64,000 nucleotides of DNA from Microbotryum silenes-acaulis (taxonomy: Eukaryota; Basidiomycota; Microbotryomycetes; Microbotryales; Microbotryaceae), in NCBI GenBank assembly GCA_003665825.1, contig QPFY01000002.1, positions 1,178,001-1,242,000 of the forward strand, given 5' to 3'. The translations under genes and the position numbers were made by a program. This document shows positions 23,229 through 34,051 of this stretch, in pieces. The notes beneath the pieces were generated by a model. It made no database searches. It saw only the letters and a program-made list of their open reading frames with translations, and was not told the DNA's origin. The number at the start of each line of letters is the position of its first letter. The stretch's first letter is position 1.

Positions 23229-26200
23229 ATGAACGCCGTGAGTTCGCAGCACCACCCAGCGCACCTGTCCTCGGGCAACCAGCCGATCGGGGAGGGACAG
23301 AGTACTGATATCTACTACCTGTCTTTATCGACAGTACGACTCTGATGACGAGGACCTAGCCATCTACTCGCCCGGAAGGACCCCGGACCCGAACGCACAG
23401 CCGTACGGTCGCCGAGGTACCTCCACTGCCGCGCAGCAGCACTTTGCCTCCGACGCCGACCCCTTCGCGAACCAGAACGGCGTTTACGATGACACCTATG
23501 GAGGGCAGAGTCAGAACCCGGCTGCCTACGGAGGTGGTGAAGCCGCGAGTCGGTTTGGCCCGGCCGTCGATGCGAGTCATCCTTCTGACCGAGTCGCTCC
23601 TGCGCCCGCGGCGGGGAGATACGACAGCGAGATGTATGATCCATTCTTGTGAGTGTCCCGAGAACAGCTGTTGAGACTGAGAGAGACTCGTCGGCTCGAT
23701 GCCGACGTATCTGTGCTCTCACTCACGCGCCTCCTTTTCATGCGCAGTGACGACGATGACCCAGCCGCTGGCTCACAACTTTCCCTGCCTTACGAGCGGC
23801 CCCAGTTCGCCCGCGATGCCTCCAACTACTCGGGCCGGGCACCCCTCACCCAGAACGCTCAACTCCCCGCCGGCCACGGCCAAGGGCAGATCGGCGAACC
23901 AGCGTCGCGATCGGTGCAGAACGTGCTCGACCAGGATGACCCTGAGCTCGTGATGGCGCAGGCGCGTATCGCTGCTGCTCAAGCTCGGAAACGACCGGGG
24001 CAAGGTAAAGGTATTGTCCAAGAGTGGATCAGTGAAGCCAAGAGGATCATCAAGGGGTCGCCCAAGACCTACACGGGCGAGCGGCTGATTCATATCGGTA
24101 ACCCGGCGATGAACGCGCCGAGCAAGTTCTCCAACAACTCGGTCAGCACGAGCAAATACAACCTCATCACGTTCCTCCCCAAGTTCTTCTTTGGTCAGTC
24201 CCTTCGGAAGCACTGGCTTGCTTTCTATGCTCTGAGAAGGGTGATGATGGGCTGAAAACGTTGGCTCAACCCGAAACGCGCGCAGAACAATTCTCCAAAT
24301 ACGCCAACGTCTTCTTCTTGTTCACGGCATGCATCCAACAAATCCCCAACGTGTCACCGACAAATAGGTGGACGACGATCGCACCTCTCAGTCTCGTCTT
24401 GCTCGTCGCTGCGCTTAAAGAGATGCAGGAGGACATTGTGAGACATGCAACTTGTGACTCGACGGGGTCTACCTGTGCTGAGCACTTCTCACACCCTTCC
24501 CTCATTAGAAACGACACCAATCGGACGCCGATCTCAACTCACGAAAGGCTAAAGTGCTCAACGGCGCCCATTTCGAGGACCGGGCGTGGCGCAACATCAA
24601 AGTTGGTGACATCGTGCGATTGGAGTCGAACGACTTTTTCCCCGCCGATCTCGTCTTGCTGAGTTCGAGTGAGCCCGAGGGACTGTGTTATATTGAGACG
24701 AGCAATTTGGACGGGTGAGCAACCGGACCCCTACACCGGACGAAGCGTGTTATGCGTGCGACTGCTCACCCCTCTTTGATCTGCACAGCGAAACAAATCT
24801 CAAGATCAAGCAAGCCTCGCCGATCACAGCAACATTGACATCCCCACCTGCTGTGGCTCAGCTCATTGGCCAACTGCGGTCCGAGCAACCCAACAACTCG
24901 CTGTATACTTTCGAAGCGACGCTCTCGATGAACAACCTCGGAAACCAAAACGATGTTCCTCTGGGACCTGATCAAATCCTGCTTCGTGGTGCTCAGCTGC
25001 GCAACACAGCTTGGATGTACGGTCTTGTCGTCTTTACCGGTCACGAAACGAAGTTGATGCGCAACGCCACGGCGGCGCCGATCAAACGAACGGCGATGGA
25101 GAGGATGGTCAACGTGCAGATCTTGTTCCTCCTCGCCATCTTGATGACGTTATCGATTGCCTGCGCGATTGGAAGTACACTGCGGAACCACATCTCGGCT
25201 GACCAGATGTGGTATCTGATGTTGGGAGAACGACCGATCTCGGCCAGGGCGTTCATTGAGGACGTCTTGACTTTTGTTTTGACGCTCAACAACTTGATCC
25301 CCATCTCACTTATCGTCACAATGGAGGTCGTCAAGTTCCAGCAGGCCGCTCTCATCAATTCGGATTTGGGTGAGTCTTCTCGAGTGCGAGGTGAGGAATT
25401 TCACCGACTAATCATTCTCGATCCTCATGACCGCTCTAGACATGTACCACCCTCTTACGGATACCCCTGCGTTGTGTCGCACCTCTTCCCTCGTCGAAGA
25501 GCTTGGGCAGATCGAGTACATCTTTTCGGACAAGACGGGGACTTTAACGTGTAACGAGATGGAGTTCCGTCAATGCTCGATCGGTGGGATCCCTTACGCC
25601 GACGTCGTAGACGAATCAAAAAAGGGCGAGGTCTTTTCTTTTGCCGAGATGCGGGACAACCTCACGCAAGGGCACGAGACCGCGGCCGTCATTCAAGAGT
25701 TCTTGACTCTGCTCGCGACGTGCCATACCGTTATCCCGGAGGTCGGTAAGGAGGGCAAGATGACGTACCAAGCCTCAAGTCCCGATGAAGCGGCTTTAGT
25801 CGCCGGTGCGGATGTGTTGGGCTATCGATTCACCGTAAGTGGTCGTAACCGTGTGTTCACAATGCAGCCGGTGACTAACTTTACGGGATACGCAGACTCG
25901 CAAACCTCAATCGATCTACATCGAAGCCTTGGGCGAGAAGCGCGAGTACCAAGTGCTCAACATCCTCGAATTCAACTCGACCCGCAAGCGTATGTCGTCG
26001 ATCGTTCGAGGTCCGGACGGCAAGATTAAGCTCTTCTGCAAAGGTGCCGACACAGTCATCTTTGAACGCTTGTCGGGATCGGGCCAAGTCTTCACCGATT
26101 CAACGATGACCCAACTGGAGGAGTATGCGACTGAGGGTTTAAGGACGCTATGCTTTGCCATGCGCGAAATTCCCGAGGACGAGTACAAAAAGTGGTCCGT

Positions 26201-28211
26201 TATCCACGACAAGGCTGCGGCGACCATCAACGGTCGTGGGGAAGCGCTGGAGAAGGCGGCCGAGATCATCGAGAAGGATCTGTTCCTTCTGGGCGCGACG
26301 GCCATCGAGGATAAGCTGCAAGAGGGTGTGCCAGACACGATCTACACCTTGCAACAAGCCGGGATCAAGATTTGGGTCTTAACGGGTGATCGACAGGAGA
26401 CAGCGATCAACATCGGTTTGTCGTGTCGCTTGATCTCGGAATCGATGAGTTTGGTCATCGTCAACGAGACGAATGCGCATGATACCAAGGACTTTTTGAC
26501 GAAACGATTGGAGGCGGTCAAGAACTCGAGGAATGCGGGTGACTTTGAAGAGTTGGCGTTGGTCATTGATGGCAAGAGTCTGGGCTTTGCCCTGGAGAAG
26601 GACATGAACAAGACTTTCCTAGAGCTTGCGGTCATGTGCAAGGCTGTCGTTTGCTGTAAGTCGACGTGATCATTTTGTGTCGGTTTCCAACCCGCTGACA
26701 AGCACATTCTCTCGAACCGCAGGCCGTGTCTCGCCGCTCCAAAAGGCGCTCGTCGTCAAGCTCGTCAAGAAGAATCTCAAGGCCATCTTGCTTGCCATTG
26801 GCGATGGAGCGAACGACGTCTCGATGATCCAAGCCGCCCACGTTGGCGTCGGTATCTCGGGTGTCGAAGGCTTGCAAGCGGCTCGCTCGGCCGATGTGGC
26901 GATCTCGCAGTTCCGCTTCTTGAAGAAGCTGCTGCTCGTTCACGGCACTTGGTCATACCAGCGGTTGAGCAAGTTGATTCTGTATTCGTTCTACAAGAAC
27001 ATCGCGCTTTACATGACTGGCTTCTGGGTAAGCAAGAGCCGTGCATCCGAATATTAAAGCGAGTCGTGCGCTCGAATGCTGATCCAAATTAACCCGGCTG
27101 TTTCTTCAGTTCGCGTTCCAAAACTCGTTCTCCGGCCAAGTCATCGTCGAATCGTGGACATTGACCTTTTACAACGTGCTCTTTACCGTCTTACCGCCCG
27201 TTGTGCTCGGTGTCTTTGACCAATTCGTCGGTGCTCGAATGCTCGATCGTTACCCAGAGTTGTACAAGCTCGGACAACAGAACAAATTCGTGAGCCTCAC
27301 GCCTATCATGATGATCCCGGTCACTTGGCAAGCTGACTCTAGACCGTACGTGGCGCCCCACAGTTTTCCGTGCGGATCTTTTGGCAATGGATCGCCAGTG
27401 CATTGGCTCACTCGTTCATCATCTACGCCGTCACCGTAGCCATCTTCTGGGGCGACTTGATCCTACCGCAAGGATGGGTCGGCGGTGAATGGATGTGGGG
27501 CACAACCCTTTACCTCGCTGCCCTTCTCGCTGTCCTCGCCAAGGCCGCTTTGATCTCGGACATTTGGACCAAGTACACCGTGTTGGCTATCCCGGGATCG
27601 TTCGTCTTCACCATGATTTTCCTCCCCATCTATGCCCTCATCGCACCGTTACTAGGGTTCTCACTCGAGTACACCGGTATCGTACCGAGGCTGTGGGCAT
27701 CCCTCGTGTTCTGGATGACCATTTTGGGCTTGCCGGTGCTGTTGCTCACCCGAGACTTTGCCTGGAAATCGTCGGTCGAAGCTCGCTTAATCCGTTGCGG
27801 TGGCCCCTTACTGATCGAAGAGATTCATTCGATTTGGCAGGTACAAACGGCTGTTCCAACCCGAGCCGTATCACATTGTTCAAGAGATCCAAAAATACAA
27901 CCTACCAGGTAAGCATCGCTGGTGCATCGGAGAGTACAGCCTGATATTGATGCGGCCAAGCTTGCTTGGCCAACCAGATTATCGACCACGAATGGAGCAG
28001 TTTCAGAAGGCCATCAAGAAGGTGCGCGCCGTCCAGCGTTTGCGACGGAATCGTGGCTTTGCTTTCTCACAGTGAGTCTCCATCGGCGCCAGTGCTGGCA
28101 AATAGTCCTTCGAATGGACATTGAACTTGCTGTGCCTCTCGTAGGACCGAGGATGGACAAGAAGCCGTCATCCGAGCTTACGACACGACCAAAGCCAAAT
28201 TGGCTGGTTGA
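23229..28211 (+). CDS. DRS2: P4-ATPase aminophospholipid flippase (Drs2 type)
   Basis: A 1,327-aa trans-Golgi/endosomal flippase that moves phosphatidylserine and related lipids to the cytosolic leaflet. Fourteen exons: 23229-23237, 23335-23648, 23748-24193, 24286-24437, 24509-24714, 24789-25369, 25440-25834, 25896-26655, 26723-27027, 27110-27289, 27364-27770, 27841-27908, 27978-28071 and 28145-28211. Exon 1 is just Met-Asn-Ala. Motifs: [16 protein letters not shown] and [11 protein letters not shown] (TM1-2), P4 actuator-region LDGETNLKIK, phosphorylation loop [12 protein letters not shown] (Asp near 600), [26 protein letters not shown], and hinge [18 protein letters not shown]. The C-tail [10 protein letters not shown] matches the Drs2 regulatory tail. 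A Cdc50-type partner would be required but is not in the window. Donor 27771 (GTCGGT) is atypical. Confidence 0.95.
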
Positions 28212-28820
28212 TTCTTCCCTCCCTACTCGCCCTTCCTATCCCATGGACATACGTGTTGTCTTTGTTGGGCTGGTACTTTCAACTTTTTGATACGAACGAT
28301 CTGTTATCTCACCTTTTCAAGTGCAGTGCAACCCTCTTTTTCTGGTACCTTCATGCTTTTCTCAGTGTCACTTCAAACTGTAGAATTCGCTTCCGCACCA
28401 TCTCTCCTCGCTCTCAGTCATTACTTTACTTTACTATCTCTATAAAAAAAAAGGTGAGTTAAGGAATGTACCTAAAATCGCTGTTTTAACTAGGTGGCGG
28501 CCCGGAGGGCCGCCTGTGGTGGATGTACCAGCATACTGTTGTGTCTGCCGCACCTGCTTGTGGTGTTCATGTTCCGATCAGAAGTCATGTACAAGCTCTG
28601 TGGCGACTTTTGTATTTTTCGTGCCGGTCGAACGAAGCTACAGCGTTCCCAGTATTTTCCTTCTTTTTTTAGTTGACGTCAAACAATGCTTACACTTATA
28701 TTGTGTTTAATAGACGGCAAGCGCGTGGCTTTGCATGTCATTTCTTCTACAGCACAGCTCCGCCTGACGCGCGGGTGGAGCTGGGGAGGGCTGGCCGGCT
28801 GACGTCTGTCACGTGATGCG
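28212..28820. other. Spacer with strong hairpin
   Basis: This is a non-coding stretch downstream of DRS2. It contains an AT-rich tract near 28440-28452 and the hairpin annotated separately at 28490-28514. Nothing else is supported. Confidence 0.45.
28490..28514 (-). repeat. GC hairpin next to CTAG, possible Helitron 3' end on the minus strand
   Basis: A perfect 8-bp stem (GGCGGCCC / GGGCCGCC, loop GGA) spans 28496-28514. Reading the minus strand, the hairpin is followed after two bases by CTAG and then T, the order seen at Helitron 3' termini (hairpin, CTRR, host T). The stem-to-CTRR spacing is shorter than usual, and the nearby Helitron gene runs the other way, so this is only a candidate. 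Confidence 0.3.
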
Positions 28821-31115
28821 GTGCGCCGGCGGTGTCAGTGTCATCCCGGCAGTCGACTAGCGGCATTAGGGGCTGAACAACAAATCACATCCGTAAAGAA
28901 ACCCGCGCCACTCCCTCTAACCTGTTCTTTTTCCCTCCCACTCTCATCGGATTTTGGTCACACTCACTCAAGGAGAAACCCTCGCCACTATGCCCCGGTC
29001 CCAAGGTCGCCAGGGAGGGCCATCGCAACCTCGCCAAGTCTTGGGCGCGAGGGAAGCGCCGTAGCATGGCTGCTCGAGCGCCCCCGCTGCTGGCCGTCCC
29101 GCGGTCGAATTCTGTCGAACTCGCCCGAGTTGACGTGTGCCGCCCACACGGCTCGACCCTCCTCTTCGTCCCGCTCCGATCAACAGAATCAGCCCCCCGC
29201 GCGTCATGACAACAACCCAACCGACCTTGGTATTGCGACACGTATACGAGCCCGCCGTGCAGCTGTGCAGAACGGGCAGCGTGGTCAGCGCGATGGCCGA
29301 CCCGACGCTGAACGCAACTGTTTCCTGAGTTGGAGTGTGCGAATACTGTCCTTTCGGCGAAGTGCTCGCCTCGACTCGCCTGGCTCGCCCTCGCCCGCCC
29401 CACCACCACCTCCTCCTCCGCAAAGGCGCGTGCGCCGGGCTCGAATCGCGCTCAAACCCCTCAAGCCCCACGTTTCGATCCGCGACGACCTCGGCCCCCA
29501 GACGGCCGTGTGCACCCATTGCAAGGCTCGACACTGGGAGTGCGAAAGGACAAAGTCGACCGGACACTTCAGCACGTGCTGCTCGCAGGGCAAGGTGCAG
29601 CTGCCTCCCCCTCCCCAGCCCGATCCCAAGTATCGAAATCTACTTGAAGGCTCGGATAGCGGTCAGTTGCTCCGTCCAACAACATGCGTCTGCAGTAGGC
29701 CCACATGCTGAACTGTGCGACCCACCTACACAGAAGCTAAAACATTCCGCGAGAACACCCGGTTGTACAACAACGCGTTGTCGTTCACTTTGCTCGCTGC
29801 TCACTTCGACCAGACACGACTGGGCACTTTAGGACCCCCCGTGTTTCGCGTGTTCGGTCGCCTCTGTCATCGACTCGGTGCCCTGATCCCTGCCGTGAAT
29901 CAACGCCCAGCCTTTGCTCAGACATGGCTCATCGACCCGGCCGAGGCCACCGACACTCGATTTGGACCCGACAGCCCAGACCGTCGCATACAAAGATCTA
30001 CGTTGACCAAGCTCGAGTCCAAGTTGCGTACCGACGATCGCTTTGTGAGGGAATTTGCATTGGCCAAAGCTCGTGCAGGTTGGGATACGGCCAAATAGTG
30101 GATCCTGCGCCTCTGTATACCACTAGGCCGAGGCCGAAGCACCCACAACCTTTCTACGTCAAGCACGGAAATGGCGATGCTTATCTGCGATTCCGACACC
30201 ATCATGGGAGATCGTGGACCGCAAGACCTTATTCTCCAGGTGCACGGTGATCGATGTCCCGATGGTCGGCCCAAGTACCAAATCCTTAGCTCGCTCCATC
30301 CGTCTGCGATGCCTCTCCGGTACACACTACTCTTCCCCGCGGGGGAAGATGGCTTCCACCCCAACATTCCTCTTTGCGGTTTCAACCAAGCTGGGCCGCC
30401 CATCGCCAGAAACCGAGAACAGATCGACAATGGTGTCCAATTGCGCGAGCTACTTGCCGGCCTTGGTCCAGATGAAGAAGACGAAGAGGAGGACGATGAG
30501 GATGAAGATGACGAGGAGGACGAAGAGAATGGTGATGGTGAACGTGAGCGTCTTTGGCTCCTTCTCGGGTGTTCCATTCTGTTAAGGCGCGAGCACAGAC
30601 TGATATTGAATGTTTGAACACCTAGGACGAAGGTCAAGTAAAGGGGGCCGAGGTGGCGAGCCTCGCGTTCACAATTCCTTTGCGTACTACTTGCACAAAC
30701 GCGACGAGCCCGCATGGCACTCAACGTCCCTTCCCGGCGTTCGTGATCGAAGGATACTCCCAGGTTGAGACCGATCGACTCAACTACATCCAGTTGCATC
30801 AAAGAAAACCTACGCCTCACCACGACCCAAGGCATCAACGGCTTGACCCCGGACCAAATTGGACGCTCGATGACCTTGGGCTCGACGTTCAAGAATAGAC
30901 CGCGCGACATCATGCAGCGATACCAGGATGCGATGGCGTGCGTTGTCAAACATGGAAAGCCTCCGCTGCTCATCACGATGACGTGCGACTCCGAATCACC
31001 GGAAATCAAGACTGCACTGGGGCCGAACAACAAAGCATGCAACCGTCCGGATCTAATTGCACAGGTGTTTGAAGCCAAGTCCGGCAACAAGCGACATGCA
31101 GGCTGTTTCGGCGAT
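28821..31115 (+). pseudogene. Broken Helitron Rep/helitron-like-N gene fragment
   Basis: Remnant of a rolling-circle transposon protein. Recognisable homology starts near 29510 with CTHCKARHWE and CC-SQGKVQLPP, then FRENTRLYNNALSFTLLAAH, GPPVFRVFGRLCHRLGALIP, PLRYTLLFPAGEDGFHPNIP, VETDRLNYIQLHQ and RYQDAMACVVKHGKPPLLIT, the Helitron_like_N series. Three spliceosomal-type introns restore the frame (29662-29733, 30079-30126, 30545-30625). Two single-base frameshifts remain: one between the Tyr-Tyr-Leu-His segment and AFVIEGYSQ (about 30733) and one at about 30798. An acidic run (Glu/Asp) is inserted near 30470-30540. Similarity stops near 31115 before the Rep catalytic and helicase domains, so the copy is inactive. 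The open frame upstream of 29400 is Arg-rich and of uncertain membership. Confidence 0.78.
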
Positions 31116-31228
31116 GAATGTAGGATGAATGGATTTTGTTTCTTTGCTGTACTTCGTATTGGGTTTTTTAACCTCTGCGCTGAAATCATGTAGACTGTTC
31201 AATTATCCTGCTATTTGAATTACATCTT

Positions 31229-31246
31229 CCCGTTAATTTAACGGGT
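31229..31246. repeat. AT/GC hairpin beyond the Helitron fragment
   Basis: CCCGTTAA and TTAACGGG form an 8-bp inverted repeat around one base. It lies between the Helitron remnant and the 3' end of the TFIIIC gene and could be an element-derived or terminator-like structure. No CTRR motif follows within 15 bases. Confidence 0.35.
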
Positions 31247-31333
31247 TCCCACTGTTTGTCTTGAAGAAATGTACGACTATTCTCCAGCCAGGGCAGATAT
31301 GAAGCTACCGCAAAAGAGTCAAAGGGAAGATCC

Positions 31334-33552
31334 TCACTCTTCATCGATCTCGTCCTCTTCCTCGTCCTCCTCCTCCTGCTCTTCCTCGTCCTCATCCCCA
31401 CCCGCATCCTCATCCGCATCCTCATCCGTTCCCTCCCCCATCCCAATCGGACTCCAGGACCTCCCTCCCATGCCTATCGGACTCTCGGACCTCCCTCCCA
31501 TCCCAACCTCCACCATCCCAATCTTCTTCCTCAACCTCGCCGACCTCTGATCCTCCGGTTCTTTCTTCTCCTTGGCTCGAACCTTGCCTCGATTCCTCTC
31601 CCAAGGCAAACGAGCACTAACACCACCCATCGAAACTCGGGGTCGATAACTTGCTCTCGGTTTCGTCTTGATCGTTGTCGTGGGGGAAGTCGAGCCATCT
31701 TCCTCATCGTCTCCACTAGGTCCAGCACTTGCACTCTCTCTTCGACCTTTCCCCTTCCCTTTCAGCTCTCCACCTTCCTCCTCCCTACCAACCCCCGCAC
31801 CCCCCGTCGTCATCGTCGTAGTACTAACCGCGAACCTCTCCCTCGGATCGCCCAACAAATCCCTACACTGTTCACTACCCACGATGATCCCATTGACCAA
31901 ACCCGCAAACTTCCTCTTCAAGACCAACCTCATCTGTTCGAAGTAAGGGCGCTTGTACCAACCCTCCAAATCGGCTGAACAAGTCTCGGCGATCGCTTCA
32001 GGGGAATGAATGAGTTCGACCAAGAGGGGATCGGAAATGTCGATGAGTTGAAAGTTGGCGACGGGGGAATAGAGGTTTTGACCATCGAAGGTATGGGATG
32101 ATTTCGACTTGGACGTCGTTAACGAAGATGATGCCGCACCGGGAACGATGGAGAGTCCCGCTGCGGGTGCTTTGGAGCGTACGTTGAGTTGGTTGCGCAG
32201 GACGATGTGTTGGTACAGACGCGCTTCGACGTGTTGACGAGGGTCGTAGGAGAATCTGATGACGAGTTCTTTGAAAGGACCGTCTTGGAACGAATAGGAG
32301 ACCATGGGGATCGCCGTCTTTCGACTGGTGAGCGAGGAAGAAGGCAGACTGATCAACTTCTGGGAGTCACAGGAGAACGCATCGTAAAGCGACCAGGACT
32401 GACTTTTGGATGGTTCTCAACTCTGGCTCGCTCAATTGATTCAATAAACTTTGCCTCGTCCAAACCGGTCTTCGTTCGAGATAAGCCAACAACTTGATCT
32501 CGAGCGCATCGTGGGTCCTCCTCCCCACGACTTGCAACAATTCGGGCGTGGGTTCGGAGGGGACCGTCGGGGAACTGTGGGTTATGGTCGTGTGGGGTTT
32601 GGTCTTGTAGCGAGTTGAACTGGCGAGACGAAGGACTTCTTGGCCCGAGGGGCGGATCGAGGTCGTCGGGACCGTGCTCGCCGCCGGTTTGTACCTATTG
32701 ATGTCGGTGTCAATGGGCAGGTCAGTTTGGACTGTCAAGGGCAGCAAGAGAGGCGACGAGGAAACTGACTCGTATTTGAGGGGGACGGTGTGGCGCGCAA
32801 AGATGGGCGGTGGCAAGAAAAGATCGTCGGTAAAGTTCTCGTTAGGTTCGGGTAGTCGATAATCGAGAATCGCATCGACTGCGTGGTGGACAGGGTATTA
32901 GCGGGGAGGTTGAGCCATCGGGTTCAGATCTACTAGCGGTCTGTTGCGCTCACTGTCCATCGCTCTGACGGCGTTTGCGATCTGCACGGCCGGATCTTGT
33001 TGGTTGACTTGGACTTTGAAGTCGGCGGTGGCTGCGATGGATCGAGTCGAGGGACGGGGAGGGGGAGGGGGAGGGGCGCGTCGAGGCACGTGATGTCAGC
33101 GACGCGTGCGGAGGAGTGAACGATTCCCAATAGGACACACCCCTGAAGCGTATGTTCTGACTGGCCACTCCGAGTGGTTCAATCGAATAGATTCCCTGTT
33201 CGACGATGTTGCGCTCTGCATCGCGCACAGGTCGCTTTCGCCTCCGTTTGGTAAGGCGCAAGACGATGTTGCCGCCCGAAACGATGGTCGCCGGGACGGG
33301 ATGGGTGTACACGCCATTGGGTCCTCGGTTCAGTTGCAACTCGATCGCATTCTTGGGTGTGTTGTCGCTCGGGTTCAACAACGCTTCGGAGAGGTGCTTG
33401 AGGCCTCCTACGGCTTCGAGCGCCCGGTCGAGCCGACGAACGGGACCGGGGAACTCGATCGCGGCAAAGTGTTGGCTCACGGGCACTCGTAGGTGCGTCG
33501 ATGGTCGGGCTGGGTCTTTTGCTGTGCCTTTGCCTTTGTTGGGGGTGTCCAT
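31334..33552 (-). CDS. TFC1: TFIIIC subunit (tau95/GTF3C5 type)
   Basis: A 634-aa subunit of the RNA polymerase III factor TFIIIC, which binds the A-box side of tRNA genes. Exons are 33552-33141, 33031-32954, 32878-32770, 32694-32404 and 32348-31334. The N-terminal part has HFAAIEFPGPVRRLDRALEA and LELQLNRGP-like and RLTKRRRKR segments typical of the tau95 dimerisation domain. Splicing yields FRATADFKVQ and LDYRLPEPNENFTDDLFLPP. The central domain has SFQDGPFKELVIRFSYDPRQ and EARLYQHIVLR, the conserved DNA-binding part of the family. The last about 60 residues are an acidic tail (EEEDEEEDEIDEE), also known in this family. Intron 32349-32403 is only 55 nt. Two near-identical GMGGRS-SPIG segments precede the tail. 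Confidence 0.87.
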
Positions 33553-34051
33553 GGTTGGCTCACCGTGGGTGGGGACGGAGGCGAGGAGCTGAGGCGGTGA
33601 GGGCGGGGGCGGTCAATGTGGGGTGGGTGAATGCGCGAGAGAGGGGCGCGTGTCAGCGCGTGTCTGGGCCGGAAATCGCACCATCGCCAGAGTATCGTCG
33701 GGCGGTAAGGGGGTAAGGGGGTAATTGGCTCGGGGCTATTGAGCGCGATACTCATAGCGCGATTAGGCGCGCAGTCGGCGGAAGAGCACCTTGGCAGTGG
33801 TCACCGGTCACCCCTGACACTCTTACCTAGTCCAACTCGGCACTCGGCACTCGGCACTCGAGGGTTCTCTTCATACTCTTCTCCCTCTGAGTCGGTTGCG
33901 CCACCAGGAACAGGTCAATCCACTGGATCAACTCTGGCCGTTCTCCCTCGGTCTCTGATCGACTCGACTTGCTCCTCCGCCTCGAGCTCGGAAGTTCACC
34001 CGCCCGAGTCGCAGCCGTCCACCGGTTCGGTCACGACCGCACGGCGCTGCC
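33553..34051. promoter_or_regulatory. Divergent promoter of TFC1 and the SulP/STAS gene
   Basis: This 499-bp head-to-head spacer contains a short triple CGGCACT repeat near 33838-33860. No coding sequence is supported. Confidence 0.45.

Noticed and set aside
30460..30545. Possible microsatellite or independent acidic gene in the GAAGAC/GAGGAC-rich stretch
   Set aside because: It lies in frame inside the Helitron remnant and is best read as an acidic insertion in that protein.
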